DNA of 64,000 nucleotides, taken from positions 62,001 through 126,000 of the forward strand of contig NZ_AUUU01000039.1 in the NCBI RefSeq assembly GCF_002760435.1, written 5' to 3'. A model generated the notes under the pieces. That model had not been told where the DNA came from, searched no databases, and saw only the letters and a program-made list of their open reading frames with translations. The stretch comes from Clostridium sp. LS. GTDB taxonomy: Bacteria > Bacillota > Clostridia > Clostridiales > Clostridiaceae. The translations under genes and the position numbers were made by a program. Position 1 is the first letter of the stretch. Every line of letters begins with the position of its first letter. Shown here piece after piece: positions 53,492-63,301 of the stretch.

Positions 53492-53785
53492 TTACTTGTC
53501 AATAAAATTGTTTTTTAATTCTTGATGTCTTGAAATAACAATATCAATTATACACTCATAAATTTTGATTGCATAATCAGGATTTAACCCATATTTTTGC
53601 GAGAGATCTTTTATTTTATTAAACTGTTCCATTTCACGCATACTATCTTTCGCGCTTAGTTTATTTTTCGCCTTAAATATACCAACCTTTTCTGTTGACT
53701 TGAATCTCTCTGATAATAGCATAATTATTTGACTATCTATTTCATCAATATGACCTCTTAATTCATTAAGTTCATTAGTTTCCAT
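53492..53785 (-). CDS. Chorismate mutase (AroQ type)
   Basis: A 97-residue all-helical protein: LRGHIDEIDSQIIMLLSERF holds the first active-site Arg, KVGIFKAKNKL the Lys, and the DPEREMEQ-like SMREMEQFNKI the second helix. It converts chorismate to prephenate for Phe and Tyr synthesis. AroQ stand-alone domain, single gene; AGGAGG precedes ATG 53785. Confidence 0.9.
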   Translation of the reverse strand: METNELNELRGHIDEIDSQIIMLLSERFKSTEKVGIFKAKNKLSAKDSMREMEQFNKIKDLSQKYGLNPDYAIKIYECIIDIVISRHQELKNNFIDK

Positions 53786-53942
53786 TTTAACCTCCTTGTA
53801 TTATTTTAACTATATTAAACCTTCTTTATAATATTATTAGTGAATATGTATTCAAATTCTGTATAGTATATATTGTACTATAAATGAATTTATTGGAAAA
53901 TGTGTATTTAATAAATATTGACCTTAGCACATATCAATACAA

Positions 53943-53994
53943 AAAATTAGGCACATGTGTCTCATAGCCTTATGAAATACATGCGCCTAATTTT
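53943..53994 (-). terminator. Terminator of the thi transporter operon
   Basis: AAAATTAGGC (53943-53952) pairs with GCCTAATTTT (53985-53994), with CATG pairing inside. It lies 10 bases after the thiY-like stop. Confidence 0.8.
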
Positions 53995-54004
53995 GTTTTA
54001 TAAA

Positions 54005-55009
54005 TTATTTAAATACATCTTTGCTATCAACATTTCCTTGAAGTAAATTTGTATCTTTTAGCCATTTGATATTTTGATTCCAGTTTTCAGCATCTTGACT
54101 TAAGAATTTTCCGTTATCATTTTCCATAAGCGGAAGTAATATTTGTAAACTCTTTTTCTCTGTTTCTGGATCTAGTGGGAAGTTTTCATTTTGAGCCTTC
54201 AATACTAAATCTAGCGCTTTATCTGGATTGCTCTTAGTATATTCAAATCCTTTTTTAACAGCTCCTAAAAAAGCTTGTATAGTATCATTATTATTTTTTA
54301 TTGCATCATCACTTGCAATGAATGATAATTCATAATTGTTTGGCATTCCATAATCTACAGGTGCAAAAGTATCTAATTGAATACCTTGTTTTTCTAAAAG
54401 TATTTTTTCATGATTAATATATCCACCTATTATTGCGTCAACTTTCTTTGATTCAATGCCGGGCATTAAATCATAACCTACATCAACAAACTCAACCTTT
54501 GACGGATCTCCTCCAGCTTGTTTGACCATGGTTTTAACTGTTTCCTTATCAATATCAAAGGATGGGTATCCAACCTTTTTTCCTTCTAAATCTTTTAGCG
54601 TTTTAACTTCTGCATCTTTACGAACCATAAGTTGATTTAACGAACTTCTAACTATTGCTCCAACTGATTTAACAGGAATATTTTCACCTCTAGCTAAAAT
54701 AATTTGTTTAGGATAGCTTATTGCGAGGTCTGCTTTTTTAGCTGCTACTAATTTAATTCCATCATCTGTATCAGCAGGTGTGATTAAGTTAACTTTAAGT
54801 CCTGCTTCTTTAAAGTATCCTTGATCCTCTGCAGCATATAAGAATGAATGAACTGCATTCGGATACCAATCTAATAGAACATTAACTTCCTTTAATTCTT
54901 TAGTTGAGCTTTTGTCCTCTTTGGTAGTAGCGTTATTAGAACATCCACTAAAAACTGAACTAAGTATCATAACAAATGCTAAAATAATGCTAAATTTTTT
55001 TAATTTCAT
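54005..55009 (-). CDS. thiY: Thiamine-precursor ABC transporter, substrate-binding lipoprotein
   Basis: A NMT1/THI5-like binding protein of 334 residues with lipobox SVFSGC (Cys about 23). The pyrimidine-site segment NVLLDWYPNAVHSFLYAAEDQGYF is the family hallmark. It probably binds a formyl-aminopyrimidine salvage product for thiamine synthesis. Its start overlaps the permease gene by 20 bases. A TPP riboswitch upstream of the operon supports this role. Confidence 0.92.
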   Translation of the reverse strand: MKLKKFSIILAFVMILSSVFSGCSNNATTKEDKSSTKELKEVNVLLDWYPNAVHSFLYAAEDQGYFKEAGLKVNLITPADTDDGIKLVAAKKADLAISYPKQIILARGENIPVKSVGAIVRSSLNQLMVRKDAEVKTLKDLEGKKVGYPSFDIDKETVKTMVKQAGGDPSKVEFVDVGYDLMPGIESKKVDAIIGGYINHEKILLEKQGIQLDTFAPVDYGMPNNYELSFIASDDAIKNNNDTIQAFLGAVKKGFEYTKSNPDKALDLVLKAQNENFPLDPETEKKSLQILLPLMENDNGKFLSQDAENWNQNIKWLKDTNLLQGNVDSKDVFK

Positions 55010-55772
55010 TATTATCCCCCTTTAAATTTCTTCTGTATTTTAATAAAATCTTTTCCAGCAAAAATCCTATTGAGAATAGGACTAATCCTAAAAATGATAG
55101 AACTAACACTCCTGCAAAAACTGAATCTGATTGCAGCATGCCTGATGCCCTTTTTACATATATACCGAGTCCACTCTCAGCACCTAGCCACTCTCCAATT
55201 GTAGCTCCTGCAATACTATATGTAGCAGCAATTTTAAAACTGCTTAAAAAATTAGGAAGTACAGAATTCATGTGAAGTTTAAAAAATATCTGAAGTTTAT
55301 TTCCTCCTAAAGCTTTTAATACATCTTCTAAATCTTTGTCCACACCATTTAATCCGTCTAACGTACTTATAACGATTGGAAAAAAGCAAAATAATATTAC
55401 TACAGCCACTTTAGACCAAATTGTATATCCAAACCACATAACCATAATTGGAGATAAAGCTATGGTTGGGATTGTTTGGGAAAATATTATAATTGGATAT
55501 AAAGTTTTTCCTACATTTCTCCAAAGATATATAGAAAGTGCACATGATATCCCAACTATAACTGATATACTAAGACCTAGAATTGCCTCACCTAAAGTTA
55601 CAATTGAATGTTTATACAATAATTCCTTTTGAGTCCATAGAGCCTTAAGAATTTCTGAAAATTTAGGTATGATATAATTTGGCACATTAAAAAATGGTAT
55701 TAAAAATTCCCAAGCTAAAAGAATTAAAATTAAAAATGATAAAGGGAATACATAGTCTTTTAACTTTTTCAT
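54990..55772 (-). CDS. thiX: Thiamine-precursor ABC transporter, permease
   Basis: A 260-residue inner-membrane protein with about six helices and the ABC permease EAA loop (EDVLKALGGNKLQIFFKLHMNSVLP). It forms the channel for the binding protein at 54005 and the ATPase at 55772. The start ATG overlaps the ATPase stop (ATGA), showing coupling. Confidence 0.92.
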   Translation of the reverse strand: MKKLKDYVFPLSFLILILLAWEFLIPFFNVPNYIIPKFSEILKALWTQKELLYKHSIVTLGEAILGLSISVIVGISCALSIYLWRNVGKTLYPIIIFSQTIPTIALSPIMVMWFGYTIWSKVAVVILFCFFPIVISTLDGLNGVDKDLEDVLKALGGNKLQIFFKLHMNSVLPNFLSSFKIAATYSIAGATIGEWLGAESGLGIYVKRASGMLQSDSVFAGVLVLSFLGLVLFSIGFLLEKILLKYRRNLKGDNNEIKKI

Positions 55773-56536
55773 TAATTAGCATCCCCCTTATTTTCATCTA
55801 ACTCATCAAGAATATTTAAAATGACTCTTTTTAGCTCAATAAATTCACTAGAGAGTGTGGTTTCATAATTCCTTGGCCTTTTTATATTAATCTCTATGGA
55901 TTTTAAATTCCTATAAGGAAGCTCAGTGCAAATAAGTATTCTATCAGATAACAATAAAGCCTCATCAATATCATGAGTTATCATAAAGACAGTGTTTTTC
56001 TCTTTTTGACAAAGATCCAATAACCATGCCTGCATTTTTCTTCTTGTCAATGCATCTAAGGAAGAAAAAGGTTCATCTAATAAAAGTAATGATGGATTAT
56101 TTACAATGGCTCTTAAAAATGATGCTCTCTGTCTCATACCTCCTGACAATTCATGTGGGAAGAATTTTTCAGTACCTTTAAGTCCAAAATTTTCAAAGTA
56201 TTCTAATGCTTTTATTCTAGCGTTTTTTTTGCTATAACCATTTAATTCTAGACCAACACATGTATTATCAAGGATGTTTCTCCAAGGCATTAAAGAATCC
56301 CTTTGAGGCATATATCCAATTATATTTTTATTGCCTTCGTTATAGATATCAATTTTACCCTTTTGAGGTTCTAATAGCCCTAAGATTAGCCTAAAAAGCG
56401 TGCTTTTACCTGTACCACTTGGCGCAATAATTGTGACAAATTCATTTTTATCTATGCTAAATGACAAGTCATCAACTATGAGCTTATTTGCATCTTTATA
56501 TTTAAACGATAAATTGTTAATTTCTAATGCATTCAT
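55772..56536 (-). CDS. thiZ: Thiamine-precursor ABC transporter, ATP-binding protein
   Basis: A 254-residue ABC ATPase: Walker A APSGTGKSTLF, signature LSGGMRQRASFLRA, Walker B LLLLDEPFSSLDA, H-loop ITHDIDEAL. First gene of the riboswitch-controlled operon. ATG 56536 (MNALEINN) is preferred over the TTG at 56548, which would sit on the ribosome site. Confidence 0.93.
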   Translation of the reverse strand: MNALEINNLSFKYKDANKLIVDDLSFSIDKNEFVTIIAPSGTGKSTLFRLILGLLEPQKGKIDIYNEGNKNIIGYMPQRDSLMPWRNILDNTCVGLELNGYSKKNARIKALEYFENFGLKGTEKFFPHELSGGMRQRASFLRAIVNNPSLLLLDEPFSSLDALTRRKMQAWLLDLCQKEKNTVFMITHDIDEALLLSDRILICTELPYRNLKSIEINIKRPRNYETTLSSEFIELKRVILNILDELDENKGDAN

Positions 56537-56599
56537 CTGAATACCCAACCTTCTTCTCTATAGCTTCCATTTAAAAATAAGCATTAATTAATTTAAAAA

Positions 56600-56648
56600 C
56601 ATAAAAAACTCTTTTCAAACAGTACTAAGAATACCATGGAAAAGAGTT
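56600..56648 (-). terminator. TPP riboswitch expression-platform terminator
   Basis: AACTCTTTTC (56608-56617) pairs with GAAAAGAGTT (56639-56648); on the minus strand the stem is followed by UUUUUUAUG. It lies between the TPP aptamer and thiZ, so it should form when TPP binds. Confidence 0.85.
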
Positions 56649-56684
56649 AATAATCTAATTAATAATAAATCTACATTATCATAC

Positions 56685-56770
56685 AACTTCCCTTCGCTGG
56701 CATTATCCAGAGCAGGTTCAAAGGGTCTGAAAAATTCATCTCAGCCAAAATGGCTCCCCTAGTACTCGTC
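56685..56770 (-). ncRNA. TPP riboswitch (THI element)
   Basis: On the minus strand the conserved blocks appear in order: GGGGAGCC, GGCTGAGAT, AGACCCTTTGAACCTG, CTGGATAATGCCAGCGAAGGGA. These are the pyrimidine- and pyrophosphate-sensing arms of the TPP aptamer. It controls thiZXY through the terminator at 56600-56648. Confidence 0.96.
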
Positions 56771-56843
56771 TAAATTTTATAACTTAAATTTAACAATGTC
56801 AATGATAAGTTGCAATTAAGCCATTAAATATTAGATATACTTA

Positions 56844-57203
56844 TTATTTATTTGTCCTCGGAAAAATAGGCCACATCTTTTTTCCCCAATCATTTATAAT
56901 AGCTAATGCCGGCAGTAAATCGCGGCATTCATCCGTTAAAGAGTATTCTACATGTGGTGGAATTTTATTATATTCTACTCTCTTTACAAGTCCATGTTCT
57001 TCTAATGCTTGCAAAGAACGTGTTAGCATGATATTAGTTATTCCCGGTATATTCCGTTTAAGCTCATTATATCTAATGTTTTTTGCAACTGATATTTCCC
57101 AAATGATAGGAAGCCTCCATTTACCACCAATTATTTCAAGAGCATGAAGAACAGGACATGCTTCTGAATAACTTATAGGCACTTTCTTTGGTTTATCTTT
57201 CAT
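56844..57203 (-). CDS. HxlR-family transcriptional regulator
   Basis: A 119-residue winged-helix protein with ACPVLHALEIIGGKWRLPIIW and the wing region YNKIPPHVEYSLT; the N-terminal Cys in ACPV is the redox or electrophile sensor in characterised relatives. ATG 57203 (MKDKPKK) follows GTAGGAG. It diverges from an Old Yellow Enzyme gene, the usual target arrangement for such regulators. A palindrome GCACA...TGTGC lies at about 57222-57235, just upstream of its start. Confidence 0.9.
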   Translation of the reverse strand: MKDKPKKVPISYSEACPVLHALEIIGGKWRLPIIWEISVAKNIRYNELKRNIPGITNIMLTRSLQALEEHGLVKRVEYNKIPPHVEYSLTDECRDLLPALAIINDWGKKMWPIFPRTNK

Positions 57204-57337
57204 AAGTATAACTCCTACTTTAAGGCACAAAAATGTGCGTACTTGAAATATTGTTTCTTAATAAAATATAATAATAACATACCAGACAAAGGGTTAATTG
57301 TAAATAAAATAACGTAAATAGGAGCGTGAAATTTTAG

Positions 57338-58390
57338 ATGAAATTATTTTCAGAATTTAATATTAAAGACGTGACAATAAAAAATCGTATATGTATTCCT
57401 CCAATGGTTATTGCATTAGCAAATGATGGATATGTAACTACAGAAAATGTAGAACGCTATAAAGAGTTAGCTAAAGGAGGACCAGGTCTTATAATACAGG
57501 AAGCTACATGTATTAGTCCTAATGGCAGATTATCAGAAAAACAAATTGGCATATGGAATGATGATCAAATTGAAGGTTTAAAAAGTATAGTTAATGTAGT
57601 TCACTCAGAAAACTGTAAAATATTTATTCAAATTCATCATGCAGGTGTTACTGGAATAGCTGAAAATCCACTATGTCCAAGTGCCTATGAATATAAAGGA
57701 TTTAACAAAACTGTTATTGGACGAGAAATGACTAGGGATGATATAAAAAATGTGCAAAATGATTATATACAAGCTGCAAGAAGAGCTTATGAAGCTGGAT
57801 ATGATGGTATTGAACTTCACGGATGCCATGGGTACTTAATAAGCCAATTTCTAAATAAAAAAGTAAATAAAAGAACTGATGAATATGGTGAAACTCCTGA
57901 AAAATTTGTAATTGAAATTTTAGATGGTATAAGAAAAGTAACACCAAAGGAATTTGTTGTAGGCATCCGTTTAGGAGGATTTGAGCCAACAATTGATGAT
58001 GGAGTACATTATGCTAAAATATTAGCTGAAAAAGGAATAGATTTTCTTGATGTTTCTTATGGATTTTTTAGTGAACAAGAAATAAATGTTAGTGAAGCTT
58101 ACAAATACTCAAATGCAGTTTATGCAGCTGAAAAGATTAAGGAAGTAGTTTCTATTCCTGTTTTTGCAGTTAATGGAATTAACTCTGCTGAAATTGCAGA
58201 AGAAATATTAAACAACACTAATGTTGATCTTGCAGATATAGGTAAGGGAGTTCTTATAAATCCTAATTGGGCGAACTATGCAAGAGATGGTAAAGATACT
58301 GGTAAATGTTTGAATTGTGCAAAATGTATGTGGTTTGGTCAATCTGAAACTTGTCCAGGTAAAGTTTTATTTGATAGAAATAACGGATAA
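57338..58390 (+). CDS. Old Yellow Enzyme-family NADH:flavin oxidoreductase
   Basis: A 350-residue FMN TIM barrel: RICIPPMV (N-terminal FMN site), QIHHAG, the catalytic GYDGIELHGCHGYLISQFLN and RLGGFEP. The C-terminus adds CLNCAKCMWFGQSETCPG, a likely [4Fe-4S] site as in 2,4-dienoyl-CoA reductases, but the FAD/NADH domains of the long forms are absent. It reduces activated C=C bonds; substrate unknown. Divergent from hxlR, so probably repressed by that regulator. Confidence 0.88.
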   Translation: MKLFSEFNIKDVTIKNRICIPPMVIALANDGYVTTENVERYKELAKGGPGLIIQEATCISPNGRLSEKQIGIWNDDQIEGLKSIVNVVHSENCKIFIQIHHAGVTGIAENPLCPSAYEYKGFNKTVIGREMTRDDIKNVQNDYIQAARRAYEAGYDGIELHGCHGYLISQFLNKKVNKRTDEYGETPEKFVIEILDGIRKVTPKEFVVGIRLGGFEPTIDDGVHYAKILAEKGIDFLDVSYGFFSEQEINVSEAYKYSNAVYAAEKIKEVVSIPVFAVNGINSAEIAEEILNNTNVDLADIGKGVLINPNWANYARDGKDTGKCLNCAKCMWFGQSETCPGKVLFDRNNG

Positions 58391-58404
58391 AAGAAGATAA
58401 TAAT

Positions 58405-58445
58405 AAAGCCTATATCTTTGAATTAATAGATAAGATATAGGCTTT
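58405..58445. terminator. Bidirectional terminator
   Basis: AAAGCCTATATCTT (58405-58418) pairs with AAGATATAGGCTTT (58432-58445) between the convergent OYE and polC genes. Confidence 0.85.
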
Positions 58446-58467
58446 CATATATTTATTAAACTATTTA

Positions 58468-61400
58468 TTAAACTGCGTCAAAGAAACTCATTTGGTCACT
58501 TTCTGGAAGGCCCCTTAAACAATCAAATTTTCTGAGCAAGTCTATAGCTGCATTTCCAATCTTAGAACGCTTTCTTACATCCTCTACTGAGTTAAATGGC
58601 TTTTCTTTAGCAGCATTAGTTATTCCTTCAGCAGCAACTGTTCCCATTCCTGATATACTGTTTATAGATGGTCTTATGCCTTCTTCCTCTACTTGGAATT
58701 TTGTAGCATCAGATTTATATAAATCAATTGGCAGGAATTTAATACCTCTTTCATACATTTCTAAAACAATTTCTAAATCATCATACATATCCTTATCCTT
58801 TGGACCTGCATCATTTCCAAGAGCTTGAATTTCCTGCATTTTTGCTTTGACCTTTTCTTTACCAAAGATCATGCTTTCTGCATCAAAAGCTTTAGCTCTT
58901 ATACTGAAATAAGTTGCATAGTAAGCTGTAGGTATATGAACCTTGAACCAGGCTATTCTAAAAGCCATCATTACATAAGCTGCAGCGTGGGCCTTAGGGA
59001 ACATATATTTTATCTTTTTACAAGAATCTATATACCACTCTGGTACATCGTTCTCTCTCATTAACGCTTCATATTCTGGCCATTTAGGTTCTTTTAAGGC
59101 TTTTCCTTTACGAACTGTTTCCATTATCTTGAAGGCAGTATTAGGAGGAAGACCTTTTCTAATTAAATATACCATAATGTCATCTCTCGTACACACCGCA
59201 TCACTTATACTGGTAATTACGCCATTATCAATTAAGTCCTTAGCATTTCCAAGCCATACGTCTGTACCATGAGAAAGACCTGATATACATAATAAATCAG
59301 AGAAAGTTTTTGGCTTTGTATCTACGAGCATTCCTCGAACGAATTTAGTACCAAACTCAGGAACACCAAAAGTTCCCACTTCTGAATTTATCTGTTGAGG
59401 AGTTACCCCTAATGCTTCTGTAGAAGAGAATAAAGACATAGTTGCCTTGTCATCCATAGGAATATCTTTTGGGTCAACCCCAGTTAGATCTTGAAGCATT
59501 CTGATAACAGTCGGATCATCGTGCCCTAGTATATCAAGCTTCAAAAGGTTCTGGTCAATTGAGTGATAATCAAAATGTGTTGTTATAATATCTGAATTTG
59601 GATCATCAGCAGGATGCTGCACAGGGCAGAATTCAAAGATTTCACGCCCTTTAGGTACAACGATTATACCTCCTGGATGCTGTCCTGTAGTTCGTTTAAT
59701 ACCTGTACATCCTATTGAAATTCTCATGGTTTCAGCTTTATTTATTGGAATATTTTTTTCTTCATAATACTTTTTAACATAACCAAAAGCTGTTTTTTCA
59801 GCTATAGTACCAATAGTACCAGCTTTAAAGGTTGTGCCCTTTCCAAAGATAACTTCAGTATACTTATGGGCTTTTGCTTGGTATTCTCCTGAGAAGTTTA
59901 AGTCTATATCCGGTTCCTTATCTCCATTAAAGCCTAAGAAGGTTTCAAATGGTATATCTATCCCATCCTTATATAAGTTTGATCCACAAACAGGACATTC
60001 TTTATCTGGTAAGTCAAAGCCATTTAAAACACCGTAATCAGTAAAATCAGAATATTTACATTTAGGGCATCTATAATGAGGTGGAAGTGCATTAACTTCT
60101 GTTATACCTGTCATGTTTGCAACGAAAGAGGAACCAACAGATCCTCTAGAACCAACTAAATATCCATCTTCATTTGATTTCCACACCAGCTTTTGAGCTA
60201 TAATATACATTACTGAAAATCCATTTTTTATGATAGAATCCAGTTCTTTGTCGAGTCTCGCCTGAACTATTTCCGGAAGTGGATCTCCATACAGTTCATG
60301 AGCCTTTCCAAAAGCAATATCTTTTATTGTTTGTTCACAACCTTCGATATGAGGTGGACATTTTTCAGGAGAAATTGGACTGATCTGCTCACACATATCT
60401 GCGATTTTATTGGTATTTGTAACTACTACCTCATATGCCTTTGTTCTGCCCAAATAAGAGAATTCTTCAAGCATCTCTTCAGTTGTTCTTAAATATAATG
60501 GGGCTTGTAAATCTGCATCCTTAAAGCCCTGCCCTGCTTCTAATATACGTCTGTATATTTCATCTTCTGGATCTAGGAAATGAACATCTCCTGTCGCCAC
60601 TACAGGTTTACCCAATTTATCTGCTAGAGCTATAATTTTTTGATTGATTTCTTTTAAGTATTCTTTACTTGACACCTGCTCCTGTCTTACTAAGTAGTCA
60701 TTGTTACCTAAAGGCTGGATTTCTAAATAATCATAGAAATTTGCTATTTCTTCAATTTGCTCCTGAGGTTTTCCAAGAAGTATTGATTGAAATAGCTCAC
60801 CTTCACTGCAGGCACTACCTATTATTAAGCCTTCAGAATATTTTTTAAACATGCTCTTTAATATACGAGGCTTTTTATAAAAATAATCTAAATGAGAATA
60901 TGATACAAGTTTATATAAGTTCTTCAAGCCCACGTAATTTTTTGCAAGAATTATAGTGTGATAAGTTTTAACTTTTTTATATGCAACTTTTTGAGCTTCC
61001 TCATCAGCAGCATATATATCAATATCTTCGACAGTTTGTGCTCCTCTTTCCTTTAGTATTTCAAGCATTATGTTAAATACTTTGACAGTTGTATCAACAT
61101 CATCTAAGGCTCTATGTGCAACGTCAACCTTTATGCCAAGATTTTTAGCAATTCTTCCCAATTTATAGGATTTATAATCTGGGAAGACATCCTGCGCGAG
61201 TCCTAAAGTATCTATATAAGTAAAATCAAAGTCATGGCCTAAAACTTTTGCATTATGTTTTAGGAAGCCAATATCGAATTCTGCATTATGAGCTACTAAA
61301 ACACTGCCTTCAATAAATTGTAGCAGTTTAGGAAATACCTTATCTATAGTTTCTGCATCTCTTACCATATCATCAGTTATTTTAGTAACTTCTACAACTC

Positions 61401-62820
61401 TCATAGGAATTGACTTTTGAGGATTTACAAAAGTGCTGAATTTATCTATTATCTTTCCGTCTTCGATTTTCATTACTCCTATTTCAGTTATTTTTTCTGT
61501 TTCTGGTGAAAAGCCTGTAGTTTCTAAATCAAGAACACAATATGTTGTATTAATACTTTGGCCTTTAACATTTGTTACAGATGGCTTTTTATCAGGTGCT
61601 ATGTAAGCTTCTACTCCATATATAACCTTCATGTCAGGGTTATCTCTTCCAAGAAGTTTATGTGCTTCAGGAAAGGACTGAACTACTCCATGGTCAGTTA
61701 TAGCAATAGACTTCATTCCCCAGCTCATAGCTCTCTTAATTAAATCAGTTGCACTTGACATAGCATCCATTTGACTCATTTGTGTATGCATATGAAGTTC
61801 AACTCTCTTCACCTCTGCAGTATCCATTCTCTTAACTTTCTTTATGCCATTTGTTTCAATAACAGTATTAGCAATAAGTTCAACTTCATGAGAGAAATTA
61901 CTATAGCCTGCATTTCCGGCAAGTCTAACACCTTTAGCTTTTTTAAGCTTAGAAAACACTTCGTCATATTCATTAGGCTTTGCGAATATTTTACAAGTCA
62001 TTGAGTTTGACCCATCATATAAGTCAAAGGAAATTAACATTTTTCCACTTCTTAATTCCTTTGCTTCCAAATTAGATATTTCTCCCTCTAAAGCTATTCT
62101 GCCTTCATTTGGTGTTATGTCATTTATTTTAATTACAGGTTCCTTAATATTAGAATTTCTACCTAAAATCAAGAATGGATTACTTGATTTTTTACCATCA
62201 CCTTCTGTTTTTACATCTGGTTTGCTTTCTTCAACCTTTTTAGGTTCTTCAAGCGGAGTATTGTTTTGAGCGGCTTTAATTTCCTTAAGAACCTTCATTT
62301 CGCTAGCACGTTTATCTTCTTCAATTTTTACCAATTCTTCATTATCAATTTGATCAATAAAATTAATATTATAATTCTTGTCATACAAGGTTTTTATGGC
62401 TTTATTAATTTTTTTATCATACTCCATAGTTTTTAAAAAACCTGATACTGGAATTTTAAAATTAAAGTTTATGCTGTTTCCAACTACTTCATATGAACTA
62501 TTATTTACAGCTGCCTTTAATGCAGGATATTTGTTAGCCATAGATAATATAATGTTATTTAATTCTTCATGAATAGGCTTTATATTTACTTCCTCAGTGT
62601 ATTTAACAGTGATTTTAGAATCATTTAAGTCAAATTTTTCTTTAACAAAGTTATTAAAGTTCTCTATTTCTATTATATCAATATAATTTTCAGAACTTAT
62701 TTCCATTTCAAGAACTTTAGTTCTTTTACGCAAAGTTACGGATTCTATAATTGCAGTATTTATGTTTCCACCAGATTCATAATCACTAAAAGCTTCATTT
62801 ATTCTTTTCATACTACTCAT
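58468..62820 (-). CDS. polC: DNA polymerase III, PolC type
   Basis: The main replicative polymerase of Gram-positive bacteria, 1450 residues. In order: PolC N-terminal domains and an OB fold (about 215-320), a PHP domain (RVELHMHTQMSQMDAM, about 340), an inserted 3'-5' exonuclease (VLDLETTGFSPETEKITEIG, about 420-590), the palm with catalytic Asp in DIDLNFSGEYQ, a zinc ribbon (CPKCKYSDF...CPVCGSNLY) and the C-terminal fingers. Length is standard. No frameshift. Monocistronic, leftward, converging on the OYE gene. Confidence 0.97.
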   Translation of the reverse strand: MSSMKRINEAFSDYESGGNINTAIIESVTLRKRTKVLEMEISSENYIDIIEIENFNNFVKEKFDLNDSKITVKYTEEVNIKPIHEELNNIILSMANKYPALKAAVNNSSYEVVGNSINFNFKIPVSGFLKTMEYDKKINKAIKTLYDKNYNINFIDQIDNEELVKIEEDKRASEMKVLKEIKAAQNNTPLEEPKKVEESKPDVKTEGDGKKSSNPFLILGRNSNIKEPVIKINDITPNEGRIALEGEISNLEAKELRSGKMLISFDLYDGSNSMTCKIFAKPNEYDEVFSKLKKAKGVRLAGNAGYSNFSHEVELIANTVIETNGIKKVKRMDTAEVKRVELHMHTQMSQMDAMSSATDLIKRAMSWGMKSIAITDHGVVQSFPEAHKLLGRDNPDMKVIYGVEAYIAPDKKPSVTNVKGQSINTTYCVLDLETTGFSPETEKITEIGVMKIEDGKIIDKFSTFVNPQKSIPMRVVEVTKITDDMVRDAETIDKVFPKLLQFIEGSVLVAHNAEFDIGFLKHNAKVLGHDFDFTYIDTLGLAQDVFPDYKSYKLGRIAKNLGIKVDVAHRALDDVDTTVKVFNIMLEILKERGAQTVEDIDIYAADEEAQKVAYKKVKTYHTIILAKNYVGLKNLYKLVSYSHLDYFYKKPRILKSMFKKYSEGLIIGSACSEGELFQSILLGKPQEQIEEIANFYDYLEIQPLGNNDYLVRQEQVSSKEYLKEINQKIIALADKLGKPVVATGDVHFLDPEDEIYRRILEAGQGFKDADLQAPLYLRTTEEMLEEFSYLGRTKAYEVVVTNTNKIADMCEQISPISPEKCPPHIEGCEQTIKDIAFGKAHELYGDPLPEIVQARLDKELDSIIKNGFSVMYIIAQKLVWKSNEDGYLVGSRGSVGSSFVANMTGITEVNALPPHYRCPKCKYSDFTDYGVLNGFDLPDKECPVCGSNLYKDGIDIPFETFLGFNGDKEPDIDLNFSGEYQAKAHKYTEVIFGKGTTFKAGTIGTIAEKTAFGYVKKYYEEKNIPINKAETMRISIGCTGIKRTTGQHPGGIIVVPKGREIFEFCPVQHPADDPNSDIITTHFDYHSIDQNLLKLDILGHDDPTVIRMLQDLTGVDPKDIPMDDKATMSLFSSTEALGVTPQQINSEVGTFGVPEFGTKFVRGMLVDTKPKTFSDLLCISGLSHGTDVWLGNAKDLIDNGVITSISDAVCTRDDIMVYLIRKGLPPNTAFKIMETVRKGKALKEPKWPEYEALMRENDVPEWYIDSCKKIKYMFPKAHAAAYVMMAFRIAWFKVHIPTAYYATYFSIRAKAFDAESMIFGKEKVKAKMQEIQALGNDAGPKDKDMYDDLEIVLEMYERGIKFLPIDLYKSDATKFQVEEEGIRPSINSISGMGTVAAEGITNAAKEKPFNSVEDVRKRSKIGNAAIDLLRKFDCLRGLPESDQMSFFDAV

Positions 62821-62953
62821 TAACCCTCTTTAAATAATTTTTAGTATGTTAATTTTTATTTATCATAACTATTTTTCATTTGTAAAAAACATTTATTAAT
62901 CTATCTAGAAGTTTTTTTGCATTTAATTATCATTCCATAATCTAATGATATTG

Positions 62954-63133
62954 TCAAGGCAAAAGCATGTTTGCTATGCGCTCACCAGCAATATATGATT
63001 CAGGTAAATCACCTTCCCTGAAATTAGTATTTTCATAAAAATTAGTTTTAGTCATATCAGGATGAATAGTTGCTACTTTAACCACAGCTTTTCGAGTTTC
63101 TTCAAATAAACTCTCACTAAACTGGCTAAGACC
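62954..63133 (-). pseudogene. Short-chain dehydrogenase, C-terminal remnant
   Basis: The minus strand encodes 59 residues (GLSQFSESLFEETRKAVVKV, then ATIHPDMTKTNFYEN and SYIAGERIAN) ending at TGA 62954-62956. HPDMTKTNFY is a typical post-YxxxK region of short-chain dehydrogenases. A stop (TAA 63134-63136) lies just before, and the Rossmann and catalytic parts are gone. Decay product of an SDR gene upstream of polC. Confidence 0.7.
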
Positions 63134-63273
63134 TTAAATGCTCACTCCAAAGTAAATTAATAAATGAATACAAATATCATCTTAAAGTTCTTTTTTAGAT
63201 TCTAATAGCAAGATTAAAAATTATATATATAATTATTATAGTGGATATATGGTAGTATTCTCAAGTATTAATA

Positions 63274-63297
63274 AAGAACCCTCATATGAGAGTTCTT
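63274..63297 (-). terminator. Terminator hairpin
   Basis: AAGAACCCTCAT (63274-63285) pairs with ATGAGAGTTCTT (63286-63297) with one mismatch, after the stop of the small leftward gene. Confidence 0.7.
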
Positions 63298-63301
63298 GGA
63301 G

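Larger units (their letters stand above)
62821..63301. other. Intergenic region with dehydrogenase remnant
   Basis: Apart from the fragment at 62954-63133 and the terminator at 63274-63297 I see no features; the DNA is AT-rich. The polC promoter should lie near 62830-62940 but no clear -35/-10 pair stands out. Confidence 0.5.
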
